This document shows positions 1-8,939 of a stretch of 51,664 nucleotides of DNA, piece by piece. The stretch's first letter is position 1; every line of letters begins with the position of its first letter. A model generated the notes under the pieces. The model saw only the letters and a program-made list of their open reading frames with translations. It was not told the DNA's origin and did not search any database. Both the position numbers and the translations under genes were made by a program. The stretch spans positions 1-51,664 of the forward strand of contig JBKQHQ010000014.1 of NCBI GenBank assembly GCA_052148715.1, written 5' to 3'. The stretch is from JBKQHQ01 sp052148715 (GTDB lineage: Bacteria > Pseudomonadota > Alphaproteobacteria > Rhizobiales > Xanthobacteraceae).

Positions 1-275
1 ACGGCGAGCGAGGGCAACGCAGCGTGCGTATGTGCTAGCGACCGTCCGAGACTTAGGGCTCGATAAAGACGGCGGCACGACGAAGCCGGCAGGGTGCAGT
101 CGGCGGCATGCGGCGGAAGGCATGGCGAGGGAGGTAGCGGCGATGGCAGTGGAAATCACGTTCGACTCGGGGGGTTATCTAAAAAACCTTCCGAGGCCTC
201 TCGCGGGTCCGTACCTCTGGCGTACCCTGAGCGTCCACTCGCTCTGCTGAACCTGTATTAACCATTTGATTTTGC

Positions 276-351
276 TGGTGCCGGCTGAGGGACTTGAACC
301 CCCGACCCCCTGATTACAAATCAGGTGCTCTACCAGCTGAGCTAAGCCGGC
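276..351 (-). tRNA. tRNA-Thr (anticodon TGT)
   Basis: Read on the minus strand, this folds as a full cloverleaf. The acceptor arms are GCCGGCT and AGCCGGC, the anticodon stem CCTGA/TCAGG encloses a loop with TGT, the T-loop is TTCAAGT, and a CCA end is encoded (276-278). TGT reads ACA threonine codons. A six-T run on the minus strand at about 180-185, after a weak GC stem, could be its terminator. It is divergent from glgX. Confidence 0.95.
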
Positions 352-549
352 GCTCGCGCCAGAGCTAGCAGCCCGGCACGCCGCGGACAAGCTGCGACCG
401 AGGGGCTTCGAGCGACGGCGGCGGGACGGCTGGCGGCCGGAGGCATGGGCGGCGGTGCCGCCCGAGCCATCCGAAATCGCGGTGCCGTCGGGACCCTTTT
501 TCCGCCTTGGGCGTTCACACCGGGTCCGCAACCCCGCCAAGAAGGCCCC

Positions 550-2745
550 ATGAACATCGAAGCACCGGTCGGGCCGCGCGCAAGCGCGGCGCCGCAAGCG
601 CCGCAGGTCGTCCGCAAATCGCAGGTCCGGGAGGGGATGCCGTTCCCGCTCGGGGCCAGTTGGGACGGTCTCGGCGTCAATTTCGCGCTGTTCTCGGCCC
701 ATGCCACCAAGGTCGAGCTGTGCCTGTTCGACGACGATGGCGCGCGCGAGCTCGAGCGCATCGAGCTGCCGGAATATACCGACGAGGTCTGGCACGGCTA
801 CCTGCCGGATGCGCGGGCGGGCACGACCTATGGCTATCGCGTCTATGGCCCCTATGAGCCCGCCGCCGGGCATCGGTTCAATCACAACAAGCTCCTGCTC
901 GATCCCTATGCCAAGCACATCGTCGGACAAGTGAAGTGGGATCCGGCGCTGTACGGCTACACGGTCGGCGCGCCCGACAAGGATCTGTCGTTCGACGGGC
1001 GCGACAGCGCGGCCTTCATGCCGAAGTGCCGCGTGATCGACCCGGCCTTCACCTGGGGCCGCGCGCGGGCGCCGCGCACGCCGTGGGAGCGCACGATCAG
1101 TTATGAGACCCACCTGCGCGGCTTCACCATGCGGCATCCGGCGGTGCCGCTGGAACAGCGGGGCACTTTCTCGGGGATGATGCACAAGGAGGTCACCGAC
1201 TACATCCGGCGCCTCGGCGTCACCGCCGTCGAGCTTCTGCCGATTCACGCCTTCATCGACGACAGTTCTCTGGTCGAGAAGGAGATGCTCAATTACTGGG
1301 GCTACAACACGATCGGCTTCTTCGCCCCGAAGCCGCGCTATCTCGCCACCTCGACGATCAACGAAGTCAAGGAGATGGTGGCGCACCTGCACGACGCGGG
1401 CATCGAGGTGATCCTCGACGTGGTCTATAACCACACCGCCGAAGGCAACGAGCTCGGCCCAACGCTGTCGTTTCGCGGGATCGACAACGCCTCCTACTAC
1501 CGGCTGGCGCCCGACCGCCGCTACTACATCAACGACACCGGCACCGGAAATACCGTCAACCTCAGCCATCAGCGGGTCTTGCAAATGGTCGCCGACTCGC
1601 TGCGCTATTGGGCGGTGGAGATGAGGATCGACGGCTTCCGCTTCGATCTCGCCACCATCTTGGCGCGCGAGCCCGCAGGCTTTGACGAGAGCAGCGGGTT
1701 TCTCGACGCCTGCCGTCAGGACCCGGTGCTGAGCCAGGTGAAGCTCATCGCCGAGCCGTGGGATTTGGGGCCCGGCGGCTATCAAGTGGGCAATTTTTCA
1801 CCCGGCTGGGCGGAATGGAACGACCGCTATCGCGACACCGTGCGGGCCTATTGGAAAGGCGATGCGGGCAAGCTCGGAGACCTGGCGAAGCGGCTCACGG
1901 CCTCGGCCGATTTTTTCAATAAGCGCGGGCGCAAGCCGTGGGCCTCGGTCAACTTCATCACCGCGCATGACGGCTTCACGCTCAATGACCTCGTCTCCTA
2001 CAACGACAAGCACAACGAGGCGAACGGCGAAGGCAACCGCGACGGCCGCTCGGAGAATCTGTCTTGGAACCACGGCGTCGAAGGGCCGACCGACGACAAG
2101 GCTATCCGTACGCTGCGCCTGCGGCAGATGCGCAATTTTCTGGCGACGTTGCTGTTCTCGCAGGGCACGCCGATGATCCTCGCCGGCGATGAGTTCGCCC
2201 GCACGCAACGGGGGAACAACAACGCCTATGCGCAGGACAACGAGATCAGTTGGTTCGATTGGGAGGGCATCGGCGCCGACGAGAGCGCGCTGATCGACTT
2301 CACCCGCCACCTCATCCAAATTCGCAAGACCCAGCCGATGCTGCGGCGCGGGCGCTTCCTTACCGGGGCTTACAACGAGGAACTGGGCGTCAAGGACGCG
2401 ACCTGGCTCGCGCCGTCAGGCAAGGAGATGACGGTCGAGCAATGGAACGACGGCAACGCGCGCTGCCTCGGGGTGGTCCTCGACGGGCGGGCGCAGCCGA
2501 CCGGCATCCGCCGGCGCGGCTCCGATCGCACCCTGTTTCTGGTGCTCAACGCGCACTATGACGCGGTGCCGTTCAAGCTGCCGGAGGTGGTCGGCGGCAA
2601 CGGATGGTCCTGTCTCGTCGACACCGATCAGCCGCAGCAGACGACGCCAACCGACTTCGCCTTCGGCGCCGACTATTCGGTGACGGGACGATCCTTGCTG
2701 CTCTTCGAGATGCGCAGCGCCGGCGGATCGCCGGCGACCGGCTGA
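550..2745 (+). CDS. glgX: Glycogen debranching enzyme GlgX
   Basis: Cytosolic alpha-1,6-glucosidase of GH13 (isoamylase/GlgX type) that removes the short branches left by glycogen phosphorylase. The protein has 731 residues, a normal length. An N-terminal CBM48 domain (about 30-130, with VNFALFSAHATKVELCLFD) precedes the catalytic barrel. All conserved regions are visible: DVVYNHT (290-296), GFRFD with nucleophile Asp366, AEPWD with acid/base Glu402, and TAHDGF with Asp474. The start at 550 is chosen because AAGAAGG lies just upstream and CBM48 begins soon after. An upstream ATG at 445 is in frame but lacks a domain reason. No other glycogen gene is adjacent, so it looks monocistronic and convergent with the next transporter. 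Confidence 0.95.
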   Translation: MNIEAPVGPRASAAPQAPQVVRKSQVREGMPFPLGASWDGLGVNFALFSAHATKVELCLFDDDGARELERIELPEYTDEVWHGYLPDARAGTTYGYRVYGPYEPAAGHRFNHNKLLLDPYAKHIVGQVKWDPALYGYTVGAPDKDLSFDGRDSAAFMPKCRVIDPAFTWGRARAPRTPWERTISYETHLRGFTMRHPAVPLEQRGTFSGMMHKEVTDYIRRLGVTAVELLPIHAFIDDSSLVEKEMLNYWGYNTIGFFAPKPRYLATSTINEVKEMVAHLHDAGIEVILDVVYNHTAEGNELGPTLSFRGIDNASYYRLAPDRRYYINDTGTGNTVNLSHQRVLQMVADSLRYWAVEMRIDGFRFDLATILAREPAGFDESSGFLDACRQDPVLSQVKLIAEPWDLGPGGYQVGNFSPGWAEWNDRYRDTVRAYWKGDAGKLGDLAKRLTASADFFNKRGRKPWASVNFITAHDGFTLNDLVSYNDKHNEANGEGNRDGRSENLSWNHGVEGPTDDKAIRTLRLRQMRNFLATLLFSQGTPMILAGDEFARTQRGNNNAYAQDNEISWFDWEGIGADESALIDFTRHLIQIRKTQPMLRRGRFLTGAYNEELGVKDATWLAPSGKEMTVEQWNDGNARCLGVVLDGRAQPTGIRRRGSDRTLFLVLNAHYDAVPFKLPEVVGGNGWSCLVDTDQPQQTTPTDFAFGADYSVTGRSLLLFEMRSAGGSPATG

Positions 2746-2751
2746 GCGCCT

Positions 2752-2783
2752 AAAACGAAGGCGCCCCGCGAAGCAGGGCGCCT
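2752..2783 (-). terminator. Intrinsic terminator of the MHS transporter (shared convergent spacer)
   Basis: Perfect 8-bp stem AGGCGCCC (2759-2766)/GGGCGCCT (2776-2783) with a 9-nt loop. On the minus strand it is followed shortly by four T (2752-2755), which fits a rho-independent terminator for the minus-strand gene. On the plus strand there is no T run, so for glgX it would be only a stem. Confidence 0.65.
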
Positions 2784-2817
2784 GGGGTAGGGGTAAGGGC
2801 CGAGCGGGCCTTGGTCG

Positions 2818-4461
2818 TTAGTTGGCCGTAATGTCGACGTCCTTCGTCTCCGGCAGGAAGATCAGTCCGATGATGAAGCTCATCGCCGCGATCGCGACCG
2901 GATACCACAGACCGTAATAGATATCGCCGGTGGCCGCCACCATGGCGAACACGGTCGCGGGCAGGAAGCCGCCGAACCAGCCGTTGCCGATGTGATAGGG
3001 CAGGGAGAGCCCACTATAGCGGATGCGGGTCGGGAACAGCTCGACGAGCCAGGCGGCGATCGGGCCGTAGACCAGGGTCACATAGACCACCAGGATCACG
3101 AGCAGGGCGATGGTCATCGGGTAGTTGATCTGGTTCGGATCGGCCGCGGCCGGATAGCCGTGCTGGGTGATCGCCTGGCCGACCACGGCGGCAAAGTTCG
3201 GCGTGTCGGCCGCGATGGCCTGCTCACCGATCTTGACCTGCGCGACGGTGCCCTTCGGCGCCGCCTGATTCTCGTAATTGACCGAGCGAGCGACCAGCGC
3301 CGACTTGGCGATATCGCACGATGTCGTAAATTTCTCGGTCCCGGTGAGCTTCAGCTGGAACGAGCACTCGCTCGGGTCGGCGATCACCGTCACCGGCGAA
3401 GAGCTGAGGGCGTGCTCTAGGGTCGGATTGGCAAAATGCGTGATCCCCTTGAAGATCGGGAAATAGGTGATCACCGCGAGGGCGAAGCCGGCGAGGATGA
3501 TCGGCTTGCGGCCGATCCGGTCGGAGAGCCAGCCGAACAGGATGAAGCACGGCGTGCCGATCAGGAGCGACGCCGCGATCATGAGCTGCGCGTTGATCGC
3601 CGGCACCTTGAGCGTTTGTGTCAGGAAGAACAGCGCGTAGAACTGTCCGCCGTACCAGACGACCGCCTCACCGGCGGTCGCGCCCAGCAGTGCCACGATT
3701 GCGATCTTGGCATTCGACCATTGACCGAATGCTTCCGACAAGGGGCGCTTGGAGTTTTTGCCTTCTTCCTTCATGCGCAGGAAGACCGGAGATTCGGCGA
3801 GCTTCATCCGAATCCAGATCGATACCGCAAGCAGGATGGCAGAGAGCAAGAACGGCAGGCGCCAGCCATCGGTCAGCGAGCCGTCCCCGGCGAAAGCGGG
3901 TTCGCCCATTTTGGTGCGAATGCCCAGCACGATCAGGAGCGCCATGAACAGGCCGACCGTCGCGGTCGTCTGAATCCAGGAGGTGTAATAGCCCCGCTGG
4001 TTCTTGGGCGCGTGCTCTGCAACGTAGATCGCGGCCCCGCCGTATTCGCCGCCGAGCGCCAAGCCTTGGAACAAGCGCAGGCCGATCAACACGATTGGCG
4101 CGGCAATGCCCCACGTGGCGTAAGTGGGCAAGAGACCGATGCAGAAGGTGCCGAGGCCCATCAGCGTCATGGTGATCAGGAACGTGTATTTGCGGCCGAT
4201 CAGATCGCCGAGGCGGCCGAAGAACAACGCCCCGAAGGGGCGCACCGCGAAGCCCGCCGCAAAGGCCAACAAGGTGAAAATGAACGCCGCGCTCGGGTTG
4301 ACGCCCGAAAAGAAGCGGGCGGCGAGGATCGGCGCAAGCGTGCCGTAGATGTAGAAATCATACCACTCGAAGACGGTGCCGAGCGAAGAGGCAAAGATGA
4401 CCAGCCTCTCCTCGGACGTCATCCCCATTGCGCGTGGGGCCGTTGCTGTCATGGTCGTCAT
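2818..4461 (-). CDS. MFS transporter, metabolite:H+ symporter (MHS) family, with a large inserted loop
   Basis: Inner-membrane proton symporter, probably for a carboxylate or a similar small metabolite; the substrate cannot be told from sequence. It opens like KgtP/ShiA/ProP relatives (FEWYDFYIYG at 31-40, then RPFGALFFGRLGDLIGRK with the MFS loop 2-3 signature), and has FQGLALGGEYGG near 131-142 and a second signature WLSDRIGRKP at 311-320. At 547 residues it is about 100 longer than usual. The excess is a hydrophilic segment at about 339-448, between two late transmembrane helices, with Cys366 and Cys382; by topology it probably lies on the periplasmic side. GAGGA sits 7 nt before the ATG and supports this start. 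It is transcribed alone. Confidence 0.88.
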   Translation of the reverse strand: MTTMTATAPRAMGMTSEERLVIFASSLGTVFEWYDFYIYGTLAPILAARFFSGVNPSAAFIFTLLAFAAGFAVRPFGALFFGRLGDLIGRKYTFLITMTLMGLGTFCIGLLPTYATWGIAAPIVLIGLRLFQGLALGGEYGGAAIYVAEHAPKNQRGYYTSWIQTTATVGLFMALLIVLGIRTKMGEPAFAGDGSLTDGWRLPFLLSAILLAVSIWIRMKLAESPVFLRMKEEGKNSKRPLSEAFGQWSNAKIAIVALLGATAGEAVVWYGGQFYALFFLTQTLKVPAINAQLMIAASLLIGTPCFILFGWLSDRIGRKPIILAGFALAVITYFPIFKGITHFANPTLEHALSSSPVTVIADPSECSFQLKLTGTEKFTTSCDIAKSALVARSVNYENQAAPKGTVAQVKIGEQAIAADTPNFAAVVGQAITQHGYPAAADPNQINYPMTIALLVILVVYVTLVYGPIAAWLVELFPTRIRYSGLSLPYHIGNGWFGGFLPATVFAMVAATGDIYYGLWYPVAIAAMSFIIGLIFLPETKDVDITAN

Positions 4462-4844
4462 GGGCGTGTCCTCGGTTCATTTTATTGTCCGGATGCTGGC
4501 GCGTGCTCGCACACCCGCCGCCCCTTCCTGAACGCTAGTCCTGCTCAAGCCGCGATGTCTCTGCCCCAAGGGTATTAAGCCGAAAGTCGAAGCCGACGAT
4601 CCCTGCCGTTAACGATTGTGCACTGCGACGTCGCCAAACACGGGCGGTGCAGTCGCCGGAGTGCATGCCTCACCTCGCGTCAAAGGTCGGAACGTACGGG
4701 CTTTCGGCGCTTTTCCGCCTGCGCAACCGGTGCGCATTGGCGCGAGGTAGGGCGACGTTAATGTTACCGGGCGAATGCCTCGCGCCAGCCACCAGTCAGT
4801 TTACCGGCATACTTCTAAAATTGCCGGCAAGTTCAGATAACCTG
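4462..4844. other. Intergenic region between divergent genes
   Basis: No gene is supported here. An in-frame ATG at 4647 would lengthen the next protein by 66 residues without a signal peptide or a Shine-Dalgarno sequence and was not accepted. Visible elements are a TAAAAT hexamer (4816-4821), which would place a transcript start just before the GTG at 4845 although no good -35 is seen, and the 10-bp palindrome TTGCCGGCAA at 4821-4830. Confidence 0.4.
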
Positions 4845-5318
4845 GTGACGTCCGTGCGCAGAGCGCTGTTGCTCCCTTTGATCGGTGTCCTTGGGTTTTG
4901 CGCCGGATCGGTCCCGGCGCGTGGGGATGATTATGGGCCGGTCATTGTGGTGCCGACCCGGCCGGACGTTCCGGTGATCATCAACGGCGTCGACGCGTCC
5001 TGGTGCGTCGTCGAGGGCGATTGGGGGCTCTTTCGCCCCGCCGCCGTCCCAGTAACGGTGACATGCCCACACCGTTTCGCCGCGCCTGTGCGCGCTCCCA
5101 CGCCAGTCGACTACACCCCCTATTATTATCCCAGGACCGGCCACAAGCCGAACGTTGGCCGGCTTGAAGTCGAGCCGCCCGCAAACCGCGCGCTGCCGCC
5201 GCGCGCCCCAAGCTTCTACCGTCTCTGGACCACGCCGCCCGATCAGGCGCCGGTCACTGAATATGCCCCGGGGCCGCCGGTCGTGGTGACGCCGCGAATT
5301 CCGTATCATCCGCAATGA
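4845..5318 (+). CDS. Exported Pro-rich protein of unknown function
   Basis: A 157-residue protein with a likely Sec signal peptide (VRRALLLPLIGVLGFCAGS, cleavage around residue 24-27). A mature part rich in Pro, Val and Tyr follows, with the segments DYGPVIVVPTRPDVPVIING and DASWCVVEGDWGLFRP. I recall this pattern from conserved hypothetical proteins of Bradyrhizobium and relatives; no function is known to me. The GTG at 4845 is chosen because it puts the signal peptide at the N-terminus. A second GTG lies at 4854 and no strong ribosome site is seen, so the start is uncertain. It is followed after 13 nt by another small exported protein, so the two may be cotranscribed. Confidence 0.7.
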   Translation: MTSVRRALLLPLIGVLGFCAGSVPARGDDYGPVIVVPTRPDVPVIINGVDASWCVVEGDWGLFRPAAVPVTVTCPHRFAAPVRAPTPVDYTPYYYPRTGHKPNVGRLEVEPPANRALPPRAPSFYRLWTTPPDQAPVTEYAPGPPVVVTPRIPYHPQ

Positions 5319-5331
5319 AAGGTAAGCACTG

Positions 5332-5676
5332 ATGCGTCATTACTCTGCGTGTGTCGCTCTCGTCTGCGGCGTCGCCTCGCTCGCGGGCATCTCCACGGCG
5401 AGCGCCGGTTGCGGCTGCGGGGCGCCTGTCGCCTACTTGCCGCAGTATGCAGTTACCTCCATCTACGTGGCCCAGCCGGTCCTGCTCGCCCAGCCCGTGC
5501 TCGTGGCGCAGCCGATTCCGCAGCCGATCTATGTGGTGAACCAGGGGACCTATCCCTATGTCCACGGCTACGAGTTCTACCGTAGCTCCCATTACTATGG
5601 CGGCGGCTGGCACGGGTGGCGGTATGCCCGCCACTTTGGGCCGATGCGTCACTATTACGGCCCGCTGGAAAAATAG
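5332..5676 (+). CDS. Small exported Tyr/Gly/His-rich protein
   Basis: A 114-residue protein of unknown function. The signal peptide ends at ISTASA, and the mature part begins with GCGCGAP, so two or three cysteines sit at its very N-terminus. A hydrophobic repeat-like stretch (AQPVLLAQPVLVAQPIPQPI) is followed by a Tyr/His/Gly/Trp-rich tail (HYYGGGWHGWRYARHFG). AAAGGTAAG lies 6-12 nt before the ATG. The composition suggests a periplasmic or surface protein, possibly metal-binding, but this is inference. It lies 13 nt after the preceding exported protein. Confidence 0.75.
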   Translation: MRHYSACVALVCGVASLAGISTASAGCGCGAPVAYLPQYAVTSIYVAQPVLLAQPVLVAQPIPQPIYVVNQGTYPYVHGYEFYRSSHYYGGGWHGWRYARHFGPMRHYYGPLEK

Positions 5677-5725
5677 CTCGCTGACCGTCTTCCGTCCGTA
5701 AGCCGCGGTGCGGGGTCGCTGCGGC

Positions 5726-6520
5726 CTACACCCGTAGTCGGCTCGTTGCGATATAGAGTGCGAGCGCGGCTGCGTTCGACACGTTGAGACTCTTGATTGC
5801 GCCCGGGAGATCAAGCCGCGCCACGCGATCACAGGTAGCGCGCGTCAGTTGGCGTAGTCCCTTGCCTTCCGCCCCAAGCACGAGCGCCATCGGGCTGCGC
5901 AGCTCCGTCGCGGCGAGGTCCGCTTCGCCGTTGCTGTCGAGCCCTACCACAAGAAACCCGAGCTCCTTCAAGGCGGCGAGCGCGCGGGCGAGGTTTTGCA
6001 CCAGCACCAGCGGCACGTATTCGAGGGCGCCGGAAGCGGCCTTGGCGAGAACCCCGGTCGCTTCCGGACTGTGCCGCGCCGTGGTGACGATCGCGCCGGT
6101 CGCAAACGCCGCGGCCGAGCGCAGGATGGCGCCGACATTGTGCGGGTCGGTGATTTGGTCGAGCACCAGGACGAGACCATCGGCCGCCAAGTCCTCGATC
6201 CCGGGTGCGCGGAGGGGATCAGCTTCGGCCATGAGCCCCTGGTGCACCGCGTCGGCCGGAAGGCGGGATGCAATGGCGTCCGGCCGCACGATCTCCGGAG
6301 CAGCCGCCAGCGTGACGTGCTCGTCAGCGAGCCTTCGGGCGGCGTTCTCGGTGGCCCATACATGGCGTATGCGCCGTGCAGGGTTTTCCAGCGCCGCCTT
6401 AACGGGATGCCAACCATAAAGGATGATTGGCCCGGCCGCCGGGCGGCCGGCCTGCCGCGACCGTTCAAACCTCTGGCCGCCATGATCCGCCCGCGGCCGC
6501 CTTCGCTCACCTTTACGCAT
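5726..6520 (-). CDS. rlmB: 23S rRNA (guanosine-2'-O-)-methyltransferase RlmB (TrmH/SpoU family)
   Basis: SAM-dependent 2'-O-methyltransferase, probably for G2251 in the 23S rRNA peptidyl-transferase P loop. It has 264 residues. An N-terminal substrate-binding domain follows a basic leader (about 1-30) and starts at LYGWHPVKAAL. The trefoil-knot catalytic domain shows all three SPOUT motifs: DQITDPHNVGAILRSA (121-136, with Asn128 and Arg134), VLGAEGKGLRQL (Glu218), and IKSLNVSNAAALALY (Asn246, Ser248, Asn249). Its place next to tRNA-Tyr and tRNA-Gly is the usual one in this group. No clear ribosome-binding site precedes the chosen ATG, so a slightly later start is possible. Confidence 0.92.
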   Translation of the reverse strand: MRKGERRRPRADHGGQRFERSRQAGRPAAGPIILYGWHPVKAALENPARRIRHVWATENAARRLADEHVTLAAAPEIVRPDAIASRLPADAVHQGLMAEADPLRAPGIEDLAADGLVLVLDQITDPHNVGAILRSAAAFATGAIVTTARHSPEATGVLAKAASGALEYVPLVLVQNLARALAALKELGFLVVGLDSNGEADLAATELRSPMALVLGAEGKGLRQLTRATCDRVARLDLPGAIKSLNVSNAAALALYIATSRLRV

Positions 6521-6685
6521 GGGGCCGTTGTTTCACGCGGCTCTTGTTCTGGCAATTTGCCGACCGGCCCTTGGCGCCGGGAGTAAATCGTTGGCGACCC
6601 GCACTTTTCTCCAATCGAATTTACTCACCCTTTACGCCGGCGCGGTACATCGGTAGCGCCCGAGAAACCTCAAAAAGCACTTGCC

Positions 6686-8014
6686 ATGTCCAACGGATTA
6701 CACAATTTGCGAAGCGGAATGCTTCGGCGGTTCGCCGGCGACAAGCGCGCCAACGTCGCCATCATCTTCGGGATATCGGTGATCCCGATGACGCTGCTGA
6801 TCGGTATGGGGGTCGACTATAGCAGGGCCGCGTGGCGACGGACGCAGCTCGACGCGGTCGCCGACTCGGCGGTGCTCTCGGCGCTAACCCCAAAGATGCT
6901 GTCGCAATCGGACCAGCAACTGATCAACCAGGCAACGAGCGTTTTCAACGCCGAAGTTCAAAACATCCCGGGCATCAACTACAACCCCGGCACCCTTTCG
7001 GTCGCCATACAGGACGTCGGGATGACGCGCACCCTGACGCTCAGCTATCAAGCAGCGTCGCAGAACGCCTTCGCGAGCGTCTTGGGCAAGCAAACGATTG
7101 CCCTCACCGGCACGTCGCAGGGGAGCGCATCGGCCGCGCCGAATATGGATTTCTATCTGCTCCTCGACAACTCGCCCTCCATGAACATTGCGGCCACGAG
7201 CGCCGGCATTACCACAATGGTCAACAACACGCAGAGCCAAGGAGGCTGCGCCTTCGCCTGCCACGAAAGTGATCCGGCAGCGGACAACCTGGGGAATCCC
7301 GGCGGGGTCGACAACTACACGCTCGCGCAACAGCTGGGCGTGGTGACGAGAATTCAAAACATGGCGACCGCGACATCGGCGCTGATGACGACCGCGACCA
7401 CTACTCAGGCGCAGAACAACGTAACCTATCGAATGGCCATCTACACGTTCAACTCTCAAGGCACGAGCACCATTCAGACGCTGACATCGAATCTTGCAAG
7501 CGCACAGAGCGCGGCAAGCAATATCAACGTCTTGGAGGTGTACTCCAACAGCTGGCTCACGAAGACGAACAACAATAACGATCAGGACACCAACTTTGAA
7601 TCCGCGATGTCGGACATCAGCGGCATCATGCCGGCTCCGGGGACCGGCGCAGCCAACAGCACGCCGCAAGAGGTGCTGTTCATCGTCTCCGACGGCGTCG
7701 ACGACGAGCCGGCGGTGTCGTGCTCGCAGCCGTTGGATGGCTCTCGTTGCCAGCAACCGTTCAATACCACTTGGTGCACGACGGTGAAGAATCGAGGGAT
7801 TCGAATTGCCGTGCTGTACACCGTATACTTACCACTGCCCACAAACGCCTGGTACAATTCATGGATTGCACCCTTTCAGAGCCAAATTTCTTCCGTCATG
7901 CAGAGCTGCGCAACGCCGGGGCTGTTCTTCTCCGTCACGACCGACGGTGACATCACCTCCGCGATGCAAACGCTATTCGAGGACGCAGTGGCAACGGCGC
8001 ACCTGACGCAATAG
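6686..8014 (+). CDS. TadG-like protein with TadE/G N-terminus and von Willebrand A domain
   Basis: A membrane-anchored pilus-assembly-like protein of 442 residues. The N-terminus has the Flp pilus TadE/G signature: ANVAIIFGISVIPMTLLIGM as the single membrane helix, then VDYSRAAW and a helix LDAVADSAVLSA. A von Willebrand A domain follows from about 154, with MIDAS residues DNSPS at 161-165, and the acidic SDGVDD near 335-340. A CAFACH motif (Cys188, Cys192, His193) lies in the long first loop of the domain. No other tad or cpa pilus gene is adjacent, so it is an orphan whose partners must be elsewhere. The start has no strong Shine-Dalgarno. Confidence 0.85.
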   Translation: MSNGLHNLRSGMLRRFAGDKRANVAIIFGISVIPMTLLIGMGVDYSRAAWRRTQLDAVADSAVLSALTPKMLSQSDQQLINQATSVFNAEVQNIPGINYNPGTLSVAIQDVGMTRTLTLSYQAASQNAFASVLGKQTIALTGTSQGSASAAPNMDFYLLLDNSPSMNIAATSAGITTMVNNTQSQGGCAFACHESDPAADNLGNPGGVDNYTLAQQLGVVTRIQNMATATSALMTTATTTQAQNNVTYRMAIYTFNSQGTSTIQTLTSNLASAQSAASNINVLEVYSNSWLTKTNNNNDQDTNFESAMSDISGIMPAPGTGAANSTPQEVLFIVSDGVDDEPAVSCSQPLDGSRCQQPFNTTWCTTVKNRGIRIAVLYTVYLPLPTNAWYNSWIAPFQSQISSVMQSCATPGLFFSVTTDGDITSAMQTLFEDAVATAHLTQ

Positions 8015-8584
8015 GGCGCGTTCCATCGGAGGCCGGCTTGGTCGGGGAGCGCCGCCCCCCGAGTCGCGTGCCCCACGCCTATCTCCTTGCGCTTAGGCTT
8101 GCAGTCCGGCGACAGTGGAACGACCGCGTCTGCGAGTAGGACCGACCCGCCGAAGTGCATTCCTTCCCCAAAGCGATAGAAGAGTCGCAGATCAAGTTTT
8201 GTCTTGACTAAAATGTGATAATAAGGCCGTCTTGCCAGCGGTAATATTTTCATTAGAATCGGGGAGCTCGCGGCGATACCCTGGAGCTATTTGTGGGAAA
8301 GTCGGGTCGAATACCCCTTGTATCGGTTCTGGCGTCGGGCGTAGCGGCCGCGTGTGGCGTTAGTTCTCTCTCCGAGCTTCCCTGTGAGTCGTCGTAAAAT
8401 CCTGATCGCTCAGGCGCCTATTCCCTGGCGGTAGTTCACACTCAACGTGCCTAGGCAGCTTTCCTGCGCCGGCAGAAATGCACGGGCAGGCGGGTTGAAG
8501 ACTACGTTTGGCACTGTTGCCGGTCTTCAAGTTTACCGCAGCACGCTGTGACGCAAAATCGACAGATCATGAAGGGGTTAAACA
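8015..8584. other. Intergenic region without recognisable gene
   Basis: No convincing gene. A minus-strand open frame (7876-8253) overlaps the preceding gene's end and has no homology signal or ribosome site. A locally AT-richer patch lies around 8195-8260 (TGTGATAATAAGG). A nested inverted repeat, TTGAAGAC (8495-8502)/GTCTTCAA (8523-8530) enclosing GGCA/TGCC, lies 54-90 nt before the next gene and could be a leader hairpin or operator. Confidence 0.4.
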
Positions 8585-8884
8585 ATGAAACGTGTTCTAT
8601 ATTGTTCGCTGGCTGCTTCGGCAATATTTGCCATGGCAGCGGGTAACGCGGATGCTGCTTCGCGGAAGCATCATCCCATGGGCCACCACTACGCCAAGAC
8701 CTGGACGCATCATCATGCAATGCGGTGGGCTGGATGGCGTCACCACCACGAGTTGGGCTATGAGCCCGAGCGGGGCTACGGGGAGGAGTGGGGCCATCAC
8801 GACTGGTACCCGACGATGGTCGGCGGCGTGCCCTACCAATTCAGCGCCCTCAATTGGGGCGGTACCAGCGGCGGCGGGCTGTGA
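8585..8884 (+). CDS. Small exported His/Trp-rich protein
   Basis: A 99-residue protein of unknown function. It has a Sec signal peptide (MKRVLYCSLAASAIFAMAAG, cleavage after NADA). The mature part is rich in His (KHHPMGHHY, THHHAMRWAGWRHHH), followed by Trp/Gly/Tyr segments. AAGGGG before the ATG supports the start. The His clusters could bind metal in the periplasm, but nothing proves it. It is monocistronic and ends in a strong terminator. It resembles the 5332-5676 protein in composition, not clearly in sequence. Confidence 0.8.
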   Translation: MKRVLYCSLAASAIFAMAAGNADAASRKHHPMGHHYAKTWTHHHAMRWAGWRHHHELGYEPERGYGEEWGHHDWYPTMVGGVPYQFSALNWGGTSGGGL

Positions 8885-8913
8885 TCCCACACACAGAAAA
8901 GAACAGAAGAGAA

Positions 8914-8939
8914 AGCCGGGCCCACAGCCCGGCTTTTTT
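8914..8939 (+). terminator. Strong rho-independent terminator
   Basis: Perfect 8-bp stem AGCCGGGC (8914-8921)/GCCCGGCT (8927-8934), loop CCACA, ending in six T (8934-8939). It lies 30 nt after the His-rich exported protein gene. Confidence 0.92.

Noticed and set aside
175..1785. 536-codon minus-strand open frame over glgX and tRNA-Thr
   Set aside because: It runs antisense through glgX catalytic motifs and through a tRNA; no protein family is visible.
4647..4844. Longer N-terminus for the 4845-5318 exported protein
   Set aside because: It would bury the signal peptide 66 residues inside the protein and has no ribosome site.
7876..8253. 125-codon minus-strand frame after the TadG-like gene
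   Set aside because: It overlaps the TadG-like coding end and shows no domain, signal peptide or ribosome site.
8510..8521. Possible sigma-54 promoter (TGGCAC...TTGC)
   Set aside because: Only two bases separate the elements; sigma-54 sites need about five, so the spacing is wrong.
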